From NCBI RefSeq assembly GCF_902498065.1, contig NZ_CABVIR010000001.1, positions 1,116,001 to 1,180,000 on the forward strand: a stretch of DNA of 64,000 nucleotides. Reading direction: 5' to 3'. The translations under genes and the position numbers were made by a program. The notes under the pieces are model-generated. The model ran no database searches and was not told where the DNA came from. It saw only the letters and a program-made list of their open reading frames with translations. Source of the DNA: Pseudomonas fluorescens (GTDB lineage: Bacteria > Pseudomonadota > Gammaproteobacteria > Pseudomonadales > Pseudomonadaceae). Positions 17,376 to 28,169 of this stretch are shown here, piece by piece; the stretch's first letter is position 1; every line of letters starts with the position of its first letter.

Positions 17376-18238
17376 GGGCGGCCTCGTTCATTGGCCCATT
17401 GGCGAGCCAGGTCAGCGGCCAGCACGATGCGCTCGCCGACGGGTTGCAGGGAAGGGTTATGCAGCAGTCGATTGATCTCGGGATGCTGGCCTAGGGGGGA
17501 CCCGTCCAGCCGGGCCATGACATTCGCGTAATAGAACAGCCCGGACGGGTTATCCAGGCCCAGGGCGCTGGCTTCGGTTTCCAGTTGTTCCAGCATTGAC
17601 CAGCGTTCGGCCACAGTTTCGCTGCCATGGCGTTCGGGGAAGTGCTTGAGCAGGTGCGCGTCGAGTTCGAGCAGTACGCGTCGACGGTCAACCAGATCCA
17701 GCGCCAAGCTCTGCTCAGCACTCAGACGATAGGGTATTGGCAAGTCCGGGCATTCCGGCTGGCGAGGCTGATGACGATGCCATGTGGCGCCGACGCTATC
17801 GGCAGTCACCACACAGGACAACGGGCCGAACAAGCGCTGATCGTTGCTGCTGAACAAAGCCTTCGCGACGGCGGCATCGGCCAGTCGCAGGAAAACCTGC
17901 AACCCGTCTGGTAACTCAACGGTCAGCAGTTTGCGCAAGTGCTGCGCCACCTCATGCGCCGGTTTGGGGCTGAACAACAGCACGCCCCATTCTTCCTGCG
18001 CGCGTTGCACAAAGAACTGAAAAAAATCCGCGTCAGGTTGTTCCATCGCCACCAGCAGCGGTGAGATATCGCGCAGCGCATTGAAGGGCGTGCTGTCATA
18101 CAGGGCGAGGATGCTGGCGCCGGGGCTCAGTGTCTTCAGGCGCTGCGGCAAATCGCTCAGGGTCGCGCCGTCCAATAACAGGAACGCGTGCTGCTCACTC
18201 CACGGCAGGTTTTCAGGAAGGGAAGTCGAGAGTTTCAT
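17372..18238 (-). CDS. DUF4123 T6SS adaptor/chaperone
   Basis: The 288-residue protein has the DUF4123 layout: AFLLLDGATLSDLPQRLK near residue 18, SPLLVAMEQPDADFFQFFVQ near 60 and WGVLLFSPKPAHEVAQHLRKLL near 82. DUF4123 (Tap/TEC) proteins load effectors onto VgrG before secretion and stay in the producing cell. The ATG at 18238 overlaps the VgrG stop as ATGA, and its own stop overlaps the effector start the same way. It should therefore be the dedicated chaperone for the 1211-residue effector. Confidence 0.88.
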   Translation of the reverse strand: MKLSTSLPENLPWSEQHAFLLLDGATLSDLPQRLKTLSPGASILALYDSTPFNALRDISPLLVAMEQPDADFFQFFVQRAQEEWGVLLFSPKPAHEVAQHLRKLLTVELPDGLQVFLRLADAAVAKALFSSNDQRLFGPLSCVVTADSVGATWHRHQPRQPECPDLPIPYRLSAEQSLALDLVDRRRVLLELDAHLLKHFPERHGSETVAERWSMLEQLETEASALGLDNPSGLFYYANVMARLDGSPLGQHPEINRLLHNPSLQPVGERIVLAADLARQWANERGRP

Positions 18239-20235
18239 GCTTGGGCAGCCTCGCAAATCAGGCAACGCGAGGCGCGGGTTGAAATCAGCGCATGACGTTG
18301 TTGGGCCGCATCAAACGTCACTTTCAGCAAGGGCAGGGCGCCCGGCATCAGCGGCTCCGCCGGCAAGCTCACGGGCGGAGCGCCGCCCACCAGAATCGGC
18401 ACGCTGCTGAAAATGCCTTCCGGCCCCAGCGTTAGCCATTGTCCGCCGCCCATGAGCGCCAGGTACGTCCCGCCACTGATGGCGACTTGTTGAACGGCGC
18501 TGAAGTGGAGCTGTTGTGTGGCGCTGAGTCGTTGATTGGCGACGCGCACATGCTGATCGCCAAGGACCAACAGGTGGTCATCCTGTTTGAGTTCGGTCAG
18601 GCGGTTGCCATGGGTCAAGTGGCGCTCTTCGCCGCGCAGGTCATGACTGCTTATGCCACCGACCACCACGTTGCGCTGGTTGTCGACTTGAATGCGCTCA
18701 TCGTTCAGAACGTGCTGCACGAAGTCGCGCTGCGCACGCAGGGCAATTTCCTCGGCGCCTTTTCTGTCCTCGATGCGCAGTTCGTTGTAACCACCACCGC
18801 CGGGGCAGCTGTGGCTGCGGAAAATGCTGCGGGTCTGTTCCGCGGGCAAATCCAGTGGCACCGGGGTCGAGGCGTTGGGCAGACAGCACAAGACGTAGGG
18901 TTTGTCCGGATCGCCATCGGTAAAACCTACCTGCACCTCCATGCCGACGCGTGGGATCTGCACGCTGCCGTAACGGTCATGAGCCCAGCCGGTAGCGACT
19001 CGTAGCCAGCAGCTCGATTGTTCGTTTTGCTGGCCGTCGCGGTCCCATAGCAGCTGGACTTTCACTCGACCGTACTGATCGCAATAAATCTCTTCACCGG
19101 GTGGACCGGTGACGACGGCGTGCTGGTTGCCCTTCATATGGGGCTTGGGGTGTTCAAGGGCTGGTCGGAATATCACGTCCCAGGGTGTGGCGACGAAGTG
19201 GTTACGGTAGCCCTGACTGAAACCATCCTGCGCAGTAACGTCGCTCGTCTGCTCTTCCAGCACTTGGGGTTGCAAGCCGACATGCTCGACCTGCGTCAAC
19301 AACCACAGGCCATTTCGTTCAGGGCATGGGTGCTCCGTCATCTCGACAAAGTGGCCGCTGCGCAGGGCGCTTTGGTCACTGCGGCCGTTGGCCACCTGGT
19401 AATCGGCGCGGTGGCGCTCAAGTGCCTGATGGGTGAGCTGTTGGCCGCGGTCACGATGGATGAATTGCCCTGGAAATGCGTAGTCCTCAAGGTGCGGCAG
19501 CAGAGGGTTTTCAGACTCGCTGTCGAGTTGCACGCGTGGTTTCTCGAAATTGTAATCACGACGGCTGACATGGGTCGGGCGGGTATTCAGTTGTAGCTTG
19601 AATTGGTCAATCACTGGCGCTTGCGCGACCATGCCACTGGCTTGCCTGTAGGCGGTTGACCGTTCTGGTTTCGAAAAACTGGTTTGATCGTCACCGAACA
19701 CCAGCACATGCCCCTCGGCGCTATGCTGAAAGTGGAAGTGCAAACCTTCTTCTTCACACAGCCTTTGAAGAAAATGCATGTCAGTCTCGTACTGAACACA
19801 ATACAGCCGGGGTCGGTACTCGGCATTCAGCTGAAAGCGCCAGGTATCGGCCTGCATTCCCTGATCTTTCAGTACTTTTGCAATGATCTGCGGCACGCTG
19901 AGGTTTTGAAAAATGCGCTGGTTGTGGCAATGGGAGAGATAGGTGAGGTGCGGCACCAGGGTCATCTGGTAACGGGTCAGACGCTTGCCCGAATCCCCTT
20001 CGGCAACTGTATAGACTTGGCCGTGGATGCCGGAACCGTCAGCTCCGAAGCGCAAAAAAGCCGCGCGATGATGAAGCGACTTGATGTCCAGGTCGCGGCG
20101 TTCTCCGACCAGTTCGAGATTGACTTCATAGGGTTGATTCAGCGCTTCCTTGGCGCGGAATTCGTGTACCTGCAAGTCGCGGGGAAAACCTTGAATGTCG
20201 AGGGTGAAAATGACGGGTTTAACGGCGCTGAACAT
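18235..20235 (-). CDS. vgrG: T6SS tip protein VgrG
   Basis: The 666-residue protein has the gp27-like N-terminal half (EVNLELVGERRDLDIKSLHHR near residue 38; QYETDMHFLQRLCEEEGLHFHF near 150), the gp5 OB-fold (YGRVKVQLLWDRDG and SSCWLRVATGWAHDRYG near 385-420), the NPxKPY-like junction DGDPDKPYVL and a C-terminal DUF2345 beta region from about 490. VgrG trimers cap the secreted T6SS tube and carry effectors. The ATG at 20235 is chosen because AGGA lies 8 bases before it, too close for the ATG at 20241. No structural tss genes are in the window, so this is an orphan vgrG island. Confidence 0.93.
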   Translation of the reverse strand: MFSAVKPVIFTLDIQGFPRDLQVHEFRAKEALNQPYEVNLELVGERRDLDIKSLHHRAAFLRFGADGSGIHGQVYTVAEGDSGKRLTRYQMTLVPHLTYLSHCHNQRIFQNLSVPQIIAKVLKDQGMQADTWRFQLNAEYRPRLYCVQYETDMHFLQRLCEEEGLHFHFQHSAEGHVLVFGDDQTSFSKPERSTAYRQASGMVAQAPVIDQFKLQLNTRPTHVSRRDYNFEKPRVQLDSESENPLLPHLEDYAFPGQFIHRDRGQQLTHQALERHRADYQVANGRSDQSALRSGHFVEMTEHPCPERNGLWLLTQVEHVGLQPQVLEEQTSDVTAQDGFSQGYRNHFVATPWDVIFRPALEHPKPHMKGNQHAVVTGPPGEEIYCDQYGRVKVQLLWDRDGQQNEQSSCWLRVATGWAHDRYGSVQIPRVGMEVQVGFTDGDPDKPYVLCCLPNASTPVPLDLPAEQTRSIFRSHSCPGGGGYNELRIEDRKGAEEIALRAQRDFVQHVLNDERIQVDNQRNVVVGGISSHDLRGEERHLTHGNRLTELKQDDHLLVLGDQHVRVANQRLSATQQLHFSAVQQVAISGGTYLALMGGGQWLTLGPEGIFSSVPILVGGAPPVSLPAEPLMPGALPLLKVTFDAAQQRHALISTRASRCLICEAAQA

Positions 20236-20310
20236 CCACATTTCCTTGTGTCTATTTCAAGACACAGGACTTTGCGTGGATCGGCTCATTGATGAATGTC
20301 AGACGAATCG

Positions 20311-20544
20311 CTATTTGGCGTAGGGCGAGTCCGTTAAGTTGCAATCTACGGTCAGCGACGCATGGCTGTAGGAGGGGTCTGTAGGGAGGGCGTGAAACTC
20401 CGTTGTATCGGGGGCGCTAAGCGCAGGAAACGACTGGCAAACCCCGGCACTGAACAACATCAGTGCCAGCAGCCCCATCCCCAGGGACTGCTGACAAATG
20501 CTCAGCGAGTTAACGATCAAGCGACGTCGGAAGCCACCGGCCAT
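20311..20544 (-). CDS. Small hypothetical membrane or exported protein at the end of the arn operon
   Basis: This possible 77-residue product has one hydrophobic stretch (LGMGLLALMLFSAGV) followed by a polar tail. It overlaps the 3' end of ugd by 28 bases in another frame. A start at the internal ATG (20478) would give a short protein beginning directly with the hydrophobic segment. The ribosome binding site is poor for both. It may be a small exported protein co-transcribed with arn, or chance. Confidence 0.35.
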   Translation of the reverse strand: MAGGFRRRLIVNSLSICQQSLGMGLLALMLFSAGVCQSFPALSAPDTTEFHALPTDPSYSHASLTVDCNLTDSPYAK

Positions 20545-21896
20545 TGCTGATGCGGAATCGGCAACTTGCGCGATTCACCGCGCCCCATCGGAAAGTACAT
20601 AAACCCGCTGCGCGCCAACCGGTCTGCGTCATACAGATTGCGTCCATCGAAGATCACCGGCGCCTTCAACCGTTGCTGAATCAGGTTGAAATCCGGCGCC
20701 TTGAACTGCTGCCACTCGGTGCAAATGATCAAGGCATCGGCGCCCGCCAACACCGATTCCGGGGTGCCCATCAGCATCAATTTCGCTTCGTCCGGGTACA
20801 ACTGCTGGGTTTCCTGCATCGCTTCGGGGTCGAACGCCCGGACGCTCGCACCCGCGGACCACAGCGACTCCAGCAGCACGCGGCTGGGCGCGTCGCGCAT
20901 GTCGTCGGTGTTGGGTTTGAACGCCAACCCCCACACGGCGAACGTCTTGCCCTGCAAATCGCCTTTGTAGAACGCGTTGATGCGTTCGAACAACTTGTGT
21001 TTCTGCCGCTGGTTGATGGCTTCCACTGCTTGCAGCAAATCGCTGGAGCAATGCGCTTCTTCGGCGCTGTGGATCAGGGCGCGCATGTCCTTGGGGAAAC
21101 ACGAACCGCCATAACCGCAACCGGGGTAGATGAAGTGATAGCCGATGCGCGAATCGGCGCCGATGCCCAGGCGTACCGATTCGATGTCGGCGCCCAGGTG
21201 TTCGGCCAGTTCGGCGATCTGGTTGATAAAACTGATCTTGGTCGCCAGCATGCAATTGGCGGCGTACTTGGTCAGCTCGGCGCTGCGCAGGTCCATGAAC
21301 ATGATTCGGTCATGGTTACGGTTGAATGGCGCATAAAGGTCGCGCATGACATCGCGCACGTCATCGTTTTCGCAGCCGATGACGATACGGTCCGGACGCC
21401 GGCAATCGGCGACCGCCGAACCTTCTTTCAAGAACTCCGGGTTGGAGACGATCTCGAACTGCAGTAATCGGCCAACTTTGATCAGGCATTTGTCGATGTG
21501 CGCACGCAGGGTATCGCCGGTGCCCACGGGAACCGTGGATTTCTCCACCAGAATCACCGGATGTTCGCGATGACGGGCCACCGCTTCGCCCACCGACAGC
21601 ACGTACCGCAAGTCCGCCGAACCATCGTCCCGGGACGGTGTGCCGACCGCAATGAACAACACCTGACCGTGCTGCACCGCGAATTTTTCATCGGTGGTGA
21701 ACTGCAACCGCTTGGCCTCAAGGCTTTCGCGCACCAGGCTGGCCAGCCCCGGCTCGAAAATGCTCACGTGGCCTTGTTGCAGCAATTCGACTTTCTTCTC
21801 GTCGATGTCCATGCAGACCACGTCGTGGCCGACTTCAGCCAGGACAGCGGCCTGCACCAGGCCAACGTAACCGCTACCAAATACACTGATTTTCAT
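20517..21896 (-). CDS. ugd: UDP-glucose 6-dehydrogenase
   Basis: The 459-residue enzyme oxidises UDP-glucose to UDP-glucuronate using NAD+. It shows the N-terminal Rossmann motif [20 protein letters not shown], the active-site segment [18 protein letters not shown] near residue 255 with the catalytic Cys, and the C-terminal [19 protein letters not shown] block. It is the last core gene of the arn operon and overlaps arnF by 4 bases. It supplies UDP-glucuronate to ArnA. Confidence 0.95.
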   Translation of the reverse strand: MKISVFGSGYVGLVQAAVLAEVGHDVVCMDIDEKKVELLQQGHVSIFEPGLASLVRESLEAKRLQFTTDEKFAVQHGQVLFIAVGTPSRDDGSADLRYVLSVGEAVARHREHPVILVEKSTVPVGTGDTLRAHIDKCLIKVGRLLQFEIVSNPEFLKEGSAVADCRRPDRIVIGCENDDVRDVMRDLYAPFNRNHDRIMFMDLRSAELTKYAANCMLATKISFINQIAELAEHLGADIESVRLGIGADSRIGYHFIYPGCGYGGSCFPKDMRALIHSAEEAHCSSDLLQAVEAINQRQKHKLFERINAFYKGDLQGKTFAVWGLAFKPNTDDMRDAPSRVLLESLWSAGASVRAFDPEAMQETQQLYPDEAKLMLMGTPESVLAGADALIICTEWQQFKAPDFNLIQQRLKAPVIFDGRNLYDADRLARSGFMYFPMGRGESRKLPIPHQQWPVASDVA

Positions 21897-22294
21897 AGGT
21901 CACTCCTGAGTGTGGGCGCGTGAGCGGGTCGAGCGTTGATGGTGATGACGCCCAGAATGACCAGGGCCACCCCGAGGCTTTTGCAAAGGCTGAAGTCTTC
22001 GTTGAACACCGGCAGGACGGCGGCGAGCAGGTACACCAGCGCGTAGCTGATGCTCAGTACCGAGTACGCCCGGCCCAGCGGTACATCGCGCAGGGCCACG
22101 AGCCAACTGAGCATCGACAGGGCGTAGGCGAGGATCGCGGCCAGCACCACCGCGACCGCGGTCGGGTCGATGTTGGCGGCCAGCACGTGTTCCGGTGGCG
22201 GCAGGCGCGTCATGCTCCAGCGCATGCCCAGCTGCGCGGCACTGCCGAGCAGCACACTGCCCAGCGCGAAGGAGATGCCCCGGCGCAGGATCAT
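21893..22294 (-). CDS. arnF: Undecaprenyl phosphate-aminoarabinose flippase subunit ArnF
   Basis: This 133-residue small multidrug resistance-like protein has four hydrophobic helices and the [20 protein letters not shown] motif near residue 63. With ArnE it flips undecaprenyl-phospho-L-Ara4N (or its formylated form) to the outer face of the inner membrane. It lies between arnE and ugd with 4-base overlaps at both ends. Confidence 0.9.
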   Translation of the reverse strand: MILRRGISFALGSVLLGSAAQLGMRWSMTRLPPPEHVLAANIDPTAVAVVLAAILAYALSMLSWLVALRDVPLGRAYSVLSISYALVYLLAAVLPVFNEDFSLCKSLGVALVILGVITINARPAHAPTLRSDL

Positions 22295-22635
22295 GTGTTC
22301 AACCCCAGCAGAATCACGCCACCGATCACCAGCGCCACGCCCATCCAGTGGCGGCGGTCGATGGCTTCGTGGAAGAGAAAGCGGGCGATCAGGGTGATCA
22401 GCACGAAATTGAGGCTCAACATTGGATAGGCGACGCCGACTTCAAGGCGCTGCAACACCAGCAGCCACACCAGCAAACCCGCGCCCAACGCAGCGAGGGC
22501 CAGCCACAGCCATGGCGAACGCAGTTTTTTGCCCCAACCCGACGGCGTGACGCGCCAGCTCTCCACGGCGTATTTCTGGGCGATCTGGCCCAGACAGGTC
22601 AGCAGGCAGGCCGCCAATACCAGCAACAGGCTCAT
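22291..22635 (-). CDS. arnE: Undecaprenyl phosphate-aminoarabinose flippase subunit ArnE
   Basis: The 114-residue SMR-type protein has four transmembrane helices and a conserved [20 protein letters not shown] segment near residue 64. It pairs with ArnF in lipid-linked aminoarabinose translocation. It overlaps arnT and arnF by 4 bases each. Confidence 0.9.
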   Translation of the reverse strand: MSLLLVLAACLLTCLGQIAQKYAVESWRVTPSGWGKKLRSPWLWLALAALGAGLLVWLLVLQRLEVGVAYPMLSLNFVLITLIARFLFHEAIDRRHWMGVALVIGGVILLGLNT

Positions 22636-24281
22636 GACGCACCCTGAGGGAAAATCAGAATCACAAGGTTGCCTTGTTCATAGCGTTTGCCATCCTTGGG
22701 CAAGCGGTCGATTTCACGCAGTTCGTCTTCACCCTTGACCCGCATCAGCACGCCCACCGAGCCACGCTGGCGGGCGTCGTGCATCCACTGTTGAACGCGA
22801 TCAGGGTCGACGCGCTGCGACGCGCCGTCAGGATAAGCGAGGCCATATTTCAGTTCGCCTATCGTGTTGTACAGCGCCACGTCCGGGCGTTTCAGGCGCC
22901 AGGCCAGGGCCGAGGCAGCGCCCAGATCGTTGCTCAATAAGGTGCCGGTCTCGCCAAGTTCCCGGGCATGTTCAAGGACAAACTGGTCGGGCATTTTGTT
23001 CGCCACCACCGATTCGGGCATGGCGGACGGCAGGATCCCGATCAGCAGCAGGCTGCCAAACGCCGGCGCCGCCCAGCATTGCAAGGGCCGGAAGGCTTGC
23101 AGCACGTTGGCCATGATCCAGCCGATCAAGCAGATGAATACCAGCACAAGGTTGTGCAGTTCATGGTCGTACAGCGGCTTTTTCAGTTGCAGATAGACCA
23201 GCGCGAGGAGGACGGTGATGCCCAGAATCAAATTGAGCAGGCCATTGAAACCCAGCACCCGGCCTTGCTCCAGGCGCAGGCGATCAGCCAGCGTGTGGCC
23301 CAGCAGCAAGGCCAGAGGCAGCAGGCACGGCAGGATGTAGCTGGGCAATTTGCCGTTGCTGATGCTGAAAAACAGCAGTGGCATCAGCAGCCACAGCAAC
23401 AGAAAAGCAACGTTTTCCTGCCTGCGGGTTTGCCACGCCTGGCGAAGCGCCGACGGCAAGAGCGCCATCCACGGCAGACTGAATGCCACCAGCAACGGCA
23501 GATAAAACCACCATGGCGCGTCATGCTGAGCGTCATCGCTGGCGAACCGCCGGATGTGCTCGTGCCAGAAGAAAAACCGCCAGTAATCGGGTTCCTGCGC
23601 GTGCACCGCCAAGGCCCAGGGCAGGCTCACGACGAGGGCCACGGCAATCGCAACCGGGCCATAGATCAACAATTCACGCCCGCGTTTTTGCCAAAGCATC
23701 CAGGGCAGGGCGATCAGCACCGGCAGCAGCCAGGCCAGAAAGCCCTTGGTCAGAAAACCCATGCCACAGGCCAGGCCCAAGGTTGCCCAAGCGATCAGGC
23801 GCCGAGGGCGGGTGGCACTGTCCAACGCGAACCACAAGGCGACCAGACTCAGGTTGACCCAAAAAGTGAATTGCGGGTCGAGGTTGGCGTAACCGGCCGC
23901 GCCGGCAACCACGGTGAAACTCATGTACAGCAGCGCGCAGGCAAAACTTTTGCGCGGCTCGTTCCACAATTGGCAGGCGATCAAGTAACACAGCATCACA
24001 CTGAGCCCGGTGCTGAGCGCCGAAGCAATCCGCACACCGAACAGGTTGTCACCAAACAGCGCCTGACCGAGGGCGATCATCCAGTACCCAGCCACCGGTT
24101 TTTCAAAATAGCGCAGGCTCATGAAGTGCGGCGAGACCCAATTGCCGCTCAAGAGCATGTCCTGGCTGATCTGCGCGTAACGGGTTTCGTCGGGAATCCA
24201 CAGGCCGTGCGTACCCAATGGCAGCAGATAACCCAGCAAAAACAGGCCCAGCAGTAGCGGTAATGCCCAGCGTTGGCTCAT
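22632..24281 (-). CDS. arnT: Undecaprenyl phosphate-aminoarabinose:lipid A transferase ArnT
   Basis: The 549-residue inner-membrane glycosyltransferase has about twelve transmembrane helices. The first periplasmic loop carries the catalytic DETRYA motif ([17 protein letters not shown] near residue 28), as in the GT-C/PMT fold. It transfers L-Ara4N to lipid A phosphates, lowering negative charge and giving resistance to polymyxin and cationic peptides. Start and stop overlap arnD and arnE by 4 bases. Confidence 0.95.
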   Translation of the reverse strand: MSQRWALPLLLGLFLLGYLLPLGTHGLWIPDETRYAQISQDMLLSGNWVSPHFMSLRYFEKPVAGYWMIALGQALFGDNLFGVRIASALSTGLSVMLCYLIACQLWNEPRKSFACALLYMSFTVVAGAAGYANLDPQFTFWVNLSLVALWFALDSATRPRRLIAWATLGLACGMGFLTKGFLAWLLPVLIALPWMLWQKRGRELLIYGPVAIAVALVVSLPWALAVHAQEPDYWRFFFWHEHIRRFASDDAQHDAPWWFYLPLLVAFSLPWMALLPSALRQAWQTRRQENVAFLLLWLLMPLLFFSISNGKLPSYILPCLLPLALLLGHTLADRLRLEQGRVLGFNGLLNLILGITVLLALVYLQLKKPLYDHELHNLVLVFICLIGWIMANVLQAFRPLQCWAAPAFGSLLLIGILPSAMPESVVANKMPDQFVLEHARELGETGTLLSNDLGAASALAWRLKRPDVALYNTIGELKYGLAYPDGASQRVDPDRVQQWMHDARQRGSVGVLMRVKGEDELREIDRLPKDGKRYEQGNLVILIFPQGAS

Positions 24282-25162
24282 GCGCCTTGCACTCCCAGCC
24301 AGCCTTCACGACCTGCGAACGCACCGCGTACCACGCGACCGGCCGGCAAAGTGTCTGGCGTCTGCGGCAGCCATTCGCCCAAGGGTTGAAAGCCGATCCC
24401 ACGCCCACGCGCATCGGCCAGCAGTTGACGGAAAGCATCGGCCAGCAGAATCCCTTCCACTTCGGCATGCACCGTGTAGACGTTGAGTTTTTCCGCGGAA
24501 AACCGGTCAAGCAATAACGCGTTGAAGTCCTTGGCCGCAAGGCTTGGGCCGACCACCTCGTCGAAGGTGGGCAGGTCCACCGGGATCTGCGGCGTGCCCA
24601 GCCCACCCCCGGCCAATGTCGGGCGGAACAGGCTGTGGCCACGGCAATCGCTGTTGTAGCGAAAGCCGAAACCCTGTTTAGCCTCGATCACGCGCGCGTC
24701 GGCGCGCCAACCGGCAGCGGCCGAGCACTGGACTTTTTCCCCGAGGATATCGCTGAGCGTGTCCACGCCCTGGCGAATCTGCTCGATCAACTGCGCGTCG
24801 CTCCAGCGCCCGGCATTGGCCTGCCAGCCGTGGTGATCCCAGGCATGCAGACCGACTTCATGCCCGGCGGCGAGGGCCTGACGCATCAAGTGCCCGAGGT
24901 CGCGGCCGATCGGTTTACCCGGCCACGCGGTGCCGGCCAGCAAGATGTCCCAGCCGTACAACCCGGGGGCGTTGGAGCGCAGCATCTTCCACAGGAACTG
25001 CGGGCGAGTCAGGCGCCACAAATGACGACCCATGTTGTCCGGCCCGACGCTGAAGAAAAACGTCGCGTTGACCTGGGCTTCATCGAGTATCTCGAGCAGA
25101 CGTGGCACGCCATCACGGGTGCCACGGTAGGTGTCGACATCAATCCGAAGGCCCGCCTGCAT
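24278..25162 (-). CDS. arnD: 4-deoxy-4-formamido-L-arabinose-phosphoundecaprenol deformylase ArnD
   Basis: The 294-residue NodB-fold enzyme removes the formyl group from undecaprenyl-phospho-Ara4FN. The motif-1 Asp pair is in [15 protein letters not shown] near residue 5, and the His motif is [15 protein letters not shown] near residue 96. Its ATG overlaps the arnA stop by one base (TGATG) and its end overlaps arnT by 4. Confidence 0.93.
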   Translation of the reverse strand: MQAGLRIDVDTYRGTRDGVPRLLEILDEAQVNATFFFSVGPDNMGRHLWRLTRPQFLWKMLRSNAPGLYGWDILLAGTAWPGKPIGRDLGHLMRQALAAGHEVGLHAWDHHGWQANAGRWSDAQLIEQIRQGVDTLSDILGEKVQCSAAAGWRADARVIEAKQGFGFRYNSDCRGHSLFRPTLAGGGLGTPQIPVDLPTFDEVVGPSLAAKDFNALLLDRFSAEKLNVYTVHAEVEGILLADAFRQLLADARGRGIGFQPLGEWLPQTPDTLPAGRVVRGAFAGREGWLGVQGA

Positions 25163-27153
25163 CAGTGTTTGTCCGCGATTTCGAGCATCGCTTCACGCAA
25201 GAAGAAGTCCAGGGTGTTGCCGATGGTTTTGCTCATCTCCACGGTCGGCGCCCAGTCCAAAAGCCGCCTGGCGTTGTCGATGCTCGGCTTGCGGTGGGAC
25301 ACGTCCTGGTAACCGGTGCCGTAAAACGCCTTGCTTTCAACGTCGCGGAACCCGGCGAACGGCGGGAAGTTGTCACGCAGCGGGTGCGCTTCGAACTGAC
25401 GCAACAGCTCTTCGCCCAACTGACGGATGCTGGCTTCGTTGTCCGGGTTACCGATGTTGATGATTTGACCGTTGCAGGCATCGTTGTCGTTATCGATGAT
25501 CCGCGCCAGCGCTTCGACGCCGTCGGCGATGTCGGTGAAGCAGCGCTTTTGCTCACCGCCATCGAACAGGCGGATCGGTGTGCCTTCCACCAGATTAAGG
25601 ATCAGTTGCGTGATCGCCCGGGAGCTGCCGATGCGCGCCGAGTCCAGTCGGTCGAGGCGCGGGCCCATCCAGTTGAAGGGGCGGAACAGGGTGAAGTTCA
25701 GGCCTTTCTGGCCGTAGGCCCAGATCACGCGGTCGAGCAATTGCTTGGAGGTCGAGTAGATCCAGCGCTGCTTGTTGATCGGACCCACCACGAGGTTGGA
25801 CGTGTCTTCGTCGAAGTTGGCGTCCTGGCACATGCCATAGACTTCCGAGGTCGAGGGGAAAATCACGCGATTTTTATATTTGACGCAATAGCGAACCAGT
25901 TTCAGGTTTTCTTCAAAGTCCAGTTCGAACACGCGCAGCGGGTTGCGCGTGTATTCGATCGGCGTGGCAATCGCCACCAGCGGCAGGACCACGTCGCACT
26001 TCTTGATGTGGTATTCGATCCACTCGGAGTGAATGCTGATGTCGCCTTCGACAAAATGGAAATTCGCATGGCTGCGCAAACGTTCGATGGCGTCGCAACC
26101 AATGTCGAGACCATAGACCTCGTATCGGTCATCGCGCAGCAAACGCTCGGACAAGTGATTGCCGATGAAACCGTTGACGCCGAGGATCAATACGCGAGTG
26201 CGCCGTGGTGCGCGCCCGGATTCGGCGCCGCGCAACAGGGAACCGTCGACCAGACCGAGTTCGCTGGCCAGTTGCGGGCCGCTCAGGTACAAGCCGTTGT
26301 CGTTGCGTTGACCGGCGCGGATCACCAGCGAATCTTCACCACAGGCAATGCGCAACGGATCGACGCTGATGACCCGGCCCGGTGGCTGACCTTCGTTGCC
26401 CTTGACGACTTCAGCGCTCCAGACAATCAGTTTGTGTTCGCCAGCGGCGCAGTACGCGCCCGGGTACGGCTGGGTCACGGCACGCACCAGGTTGAACAGT
26501 TCTTCGGCCGGTTTTTGCCAAATCAACTTGCCGTCGGCGGGCGTGCGGCGACCGAACACGGTGGCTTGGGATTCGTCCTGCGCGGTTTCACTGACTTTGC
26601 CCTGAAGCAAGGCCGGCAGCGTGTCGCGCAACAGATCGGCAGCGGCCACGCGCAACTTGCCGTGCAGGCTCAGCGCCGTGTCGCTACGGTCAATCACCAC
26701 CCGTTGTTGAGCAAGGATGGCGCCGGCGTCGGCACGCTTGACCATGCGGTGCAGGGTCACGCCGGTTTCGCTTTCGCCGTTGACCAGCACCCAGTTGGCT
26801 GGCGCACGTCCGCGATAGCGCGGCAGCAACGAACCGTGCAGGTTGAACGCGCCTTTACGGGCCGTGGCCAGCAACGGTTCGCTGAGCAGGTGGCGGTAGT
26901 AGAACGAGAACAGGTAATCGGGGTTGAGTTGACGGATGCGTTCGATCCACAGTGGATGATTGACGTCTTCCGGTGCGTGCACGGGGATCCCCCGGCGGGC
27001 GCACAGTTGCGCAACCGAGCCGTAGAAGGTGTTTTCCTGCGGATCATCGGCATGGGTGAACACGGCGGCAATCTCGTATCCGCTGGCGAGCAGGGTTTCG
27101 ATGCCGGCACAGCCAATATCGTGATAGGCGAAGACAACAGCGTTTGCGCTCAT
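25162..27153 (-). CDS. arnA: Bifunctional UDP-glucuronate decarboxylase/UDP-Ara4N formyltransferase ArnA
   Basis: The 663-residue protein has two domains. The N-terminal 300 residues are the formyltransferase, with [21 protein letters not shown] containing the active-site Asn and His near residue 100. From about 315 there is an NAD-dependent decarboxylase ([19 protein letters not shown]; later STSEVYG and [18 protein letters not shown] with the Tyr/Lys pair). It oxidatively decarboxylates UDP-glucuronate and later formylates UDP-Ara4N. It overlaps arnC by 4 bases. Confidence 0.95.
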   Translation of the reverse strand: MSANAVVFAYHDIGCAGIETLLASGYEIAAVFTHADDPQENTFYGSVAQLCARRGIPVHAPEDVNHPLWIERIRQLNPDYLFSFYYRHLLSEPLLATARKGAFNLHGSLLPRYRGRAPANWVLVNGESETGVTLHRMVKRADAGAILAQQRVVIDRSDTALSLHGKLRVAAADLLRDTLPALLQGKVSETAQDESQATVFGRRTPADGKLIWQKPAEELFNLVRAVTQPYPGAYCAAGEHKLIVWSAEVVKGNEGQPPGRVISVDPLRIACGEDSLVIRAGQRNDNGLYLSGPQLASELGLVDGSLLRGAESGRAPRRTRVLILGVNGFIGNHLSERLLRDDRYEVYGLDIGCDAIERLRSHANFHFVEGDISIHSEWIEYHIKKCDVVLPLVAIATPIEYTRNPLRVFELDFEENLKLVRYCVKYKNRVIFPSTSEVYGMCQDANFDEDTSNLVVGPINKQRWIYSTSKQLLDRVIWAYGQKGLNFTLFRPFNWMGPRLDRLDSARIGSSRAITQLILNLVEGTPIRLFDGGEQKRCFTDIADGVEALARIIDNDNDACNGQIINIGNPDNEASIRQLGEELLRQFEAHPLRDNFPPFAGFRDVESKAFYGTGYQDVSHRKPSIDNARRLLDWAPTVEMSKTIGNTLDFFLREAMLEIADKH

Positions 27154-28169
27154 GAGAGAACCTGATCTGAAGAAGTGGAAGTGAGACCGTCGACGGTGAC
27201 GACAGGCGCCGGGGTGGCCGGCTGGCTACGCAGGACTTTTTCGATGAAAAAGCGCGGACGCGCACGGACGTCGCTGTACATGCGCCCGAGGTATTCACCC
27301 AGCAAACCCATGCCGATGAACTGGCCACCGGTAAACACGAACAGCACGGCGAACAGCACAAACGTGCCGTCACCCGCCCAACTCGCGCCGAACACCAGCC
27401 GCAACACGATCAGTGCCGTGGCGAACGCCACACCCAATCCGGCCATGGCGAAGCCGACGATGCTCAGCAACCGCAGCGGGGTGGTGGTCATGCAGGTGAT
27501 CAGGTCGAACATCAGATTGACCAGGCGCATGGGGCTGTACTTCGATTCGCCGTGTTCGCGCTCGGCGTGAGTCACCAGGATTTCCGTGGTGTGTCGGGCG
27601 AAGCTGTTGGCCAGGATCGGAATAAAGGTGCTGCGTTCGCGGCAGGCGAGCATGGCGTCGACGATGGTCCGGCGGTAAGCCCGGAGCATGCAGCCGTAGT
27701 CACTCATGGCGACACCGGTGGAGCGCTGGACCGCGAGGTTGATCAGTTTCGACGGCCAACGGCGCAGGGCCGAGTCCTGACGATTGCTGCGCACCGTGGC
27801 GACCACGTCATAGCCGAGTTCAGCCTGAGCCACCAATCGCGGAATCTCTTCGGGCGGGTTTTGCAGATCGGCATCGAGGGTGATGACCACATCGCCCTTG
27901 CACTGCTCGAAACCGGCCATGATTGCCGCGTGCTGGCCGTAATTGCGGTTGAGAATGACCGCCACCACCGGACTGCAATCGCGACTGGCGGCCTCCTCGA
28001 GGATGTGCGCCGAGTGGTCGCGACTGCCGTCATCAACCAACACGATTTCGTAGTCATGGTGCAATTGCTGGCACGCCGTTTCGGTGCGCCTGAGCAATTC
28101 AGGCAGGCTGTCCTGTTCGTTGTAGACCGGGATGACAATCGACACGCAACGGATCGGGTAAGGTTTCAC
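27150..28169 (-). CDS. arnC: Undecaprenyl-phosphate 4-deoxy-4-formamido-L-arabinose transferase ArnC
   Basis: The 339-residue GT2 glycosyltransferase has a nucleotide-sugar domain ([18 protein letters not shown] near residue 9, [10 protein letters not shown], and the DXD segment [15 protein letters not shown] near 98) and two C-terminal transmembrane helices (about 230-300). It joins Ara4FN to undecaprenyl phosphate at the inner membrane. It overlaps both neighbours by 4 bases. Confidence 0.94.
   Translation of the reverse strand: MKPYPIRCVSIVIPVYNEQDSLPELLRRTETACQQLHHDYEIVLVDDGSRDHSAHILEEAASRDCSPVVAVILNRNYGQHAAIMAGFEQCKGDVVITLDADLQNPPEEIPRLVAQAELGYDVVATVRSNRQDSALRRWPSKLINLAVQRSTGVAMSDYGCMLRAYRRTIVDAMLACRERSTFIPILANSFARHTTEILVTHAEREHGESKYSPMRLVNLMFDLITCMTTTPLRLLSIVGFAMAGLGVAFATALIVLRLVFGASWAGDGTFVLFAVLFVFTGGQFIGMGLLGEYLGRMYSDVRARPRFFIEKVLRSQPATPAPVVTVDGLTSTSSDQVLS

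Noticed and set aside
22968..24257. 429-codon plus-strand open frame opposite arnT
   Set aside because: Gln/Arg-rich low-complexity translation, the complement of a transmembrane protein; not a gene.
25102..27165. 687-codon open frame on the plus strand across arnA
   Set aside because: It is antisense to a complete ArnA with all family motifs; high third-position GC keeps the opposite frame open. No ribosome binding site or recognisable domain.
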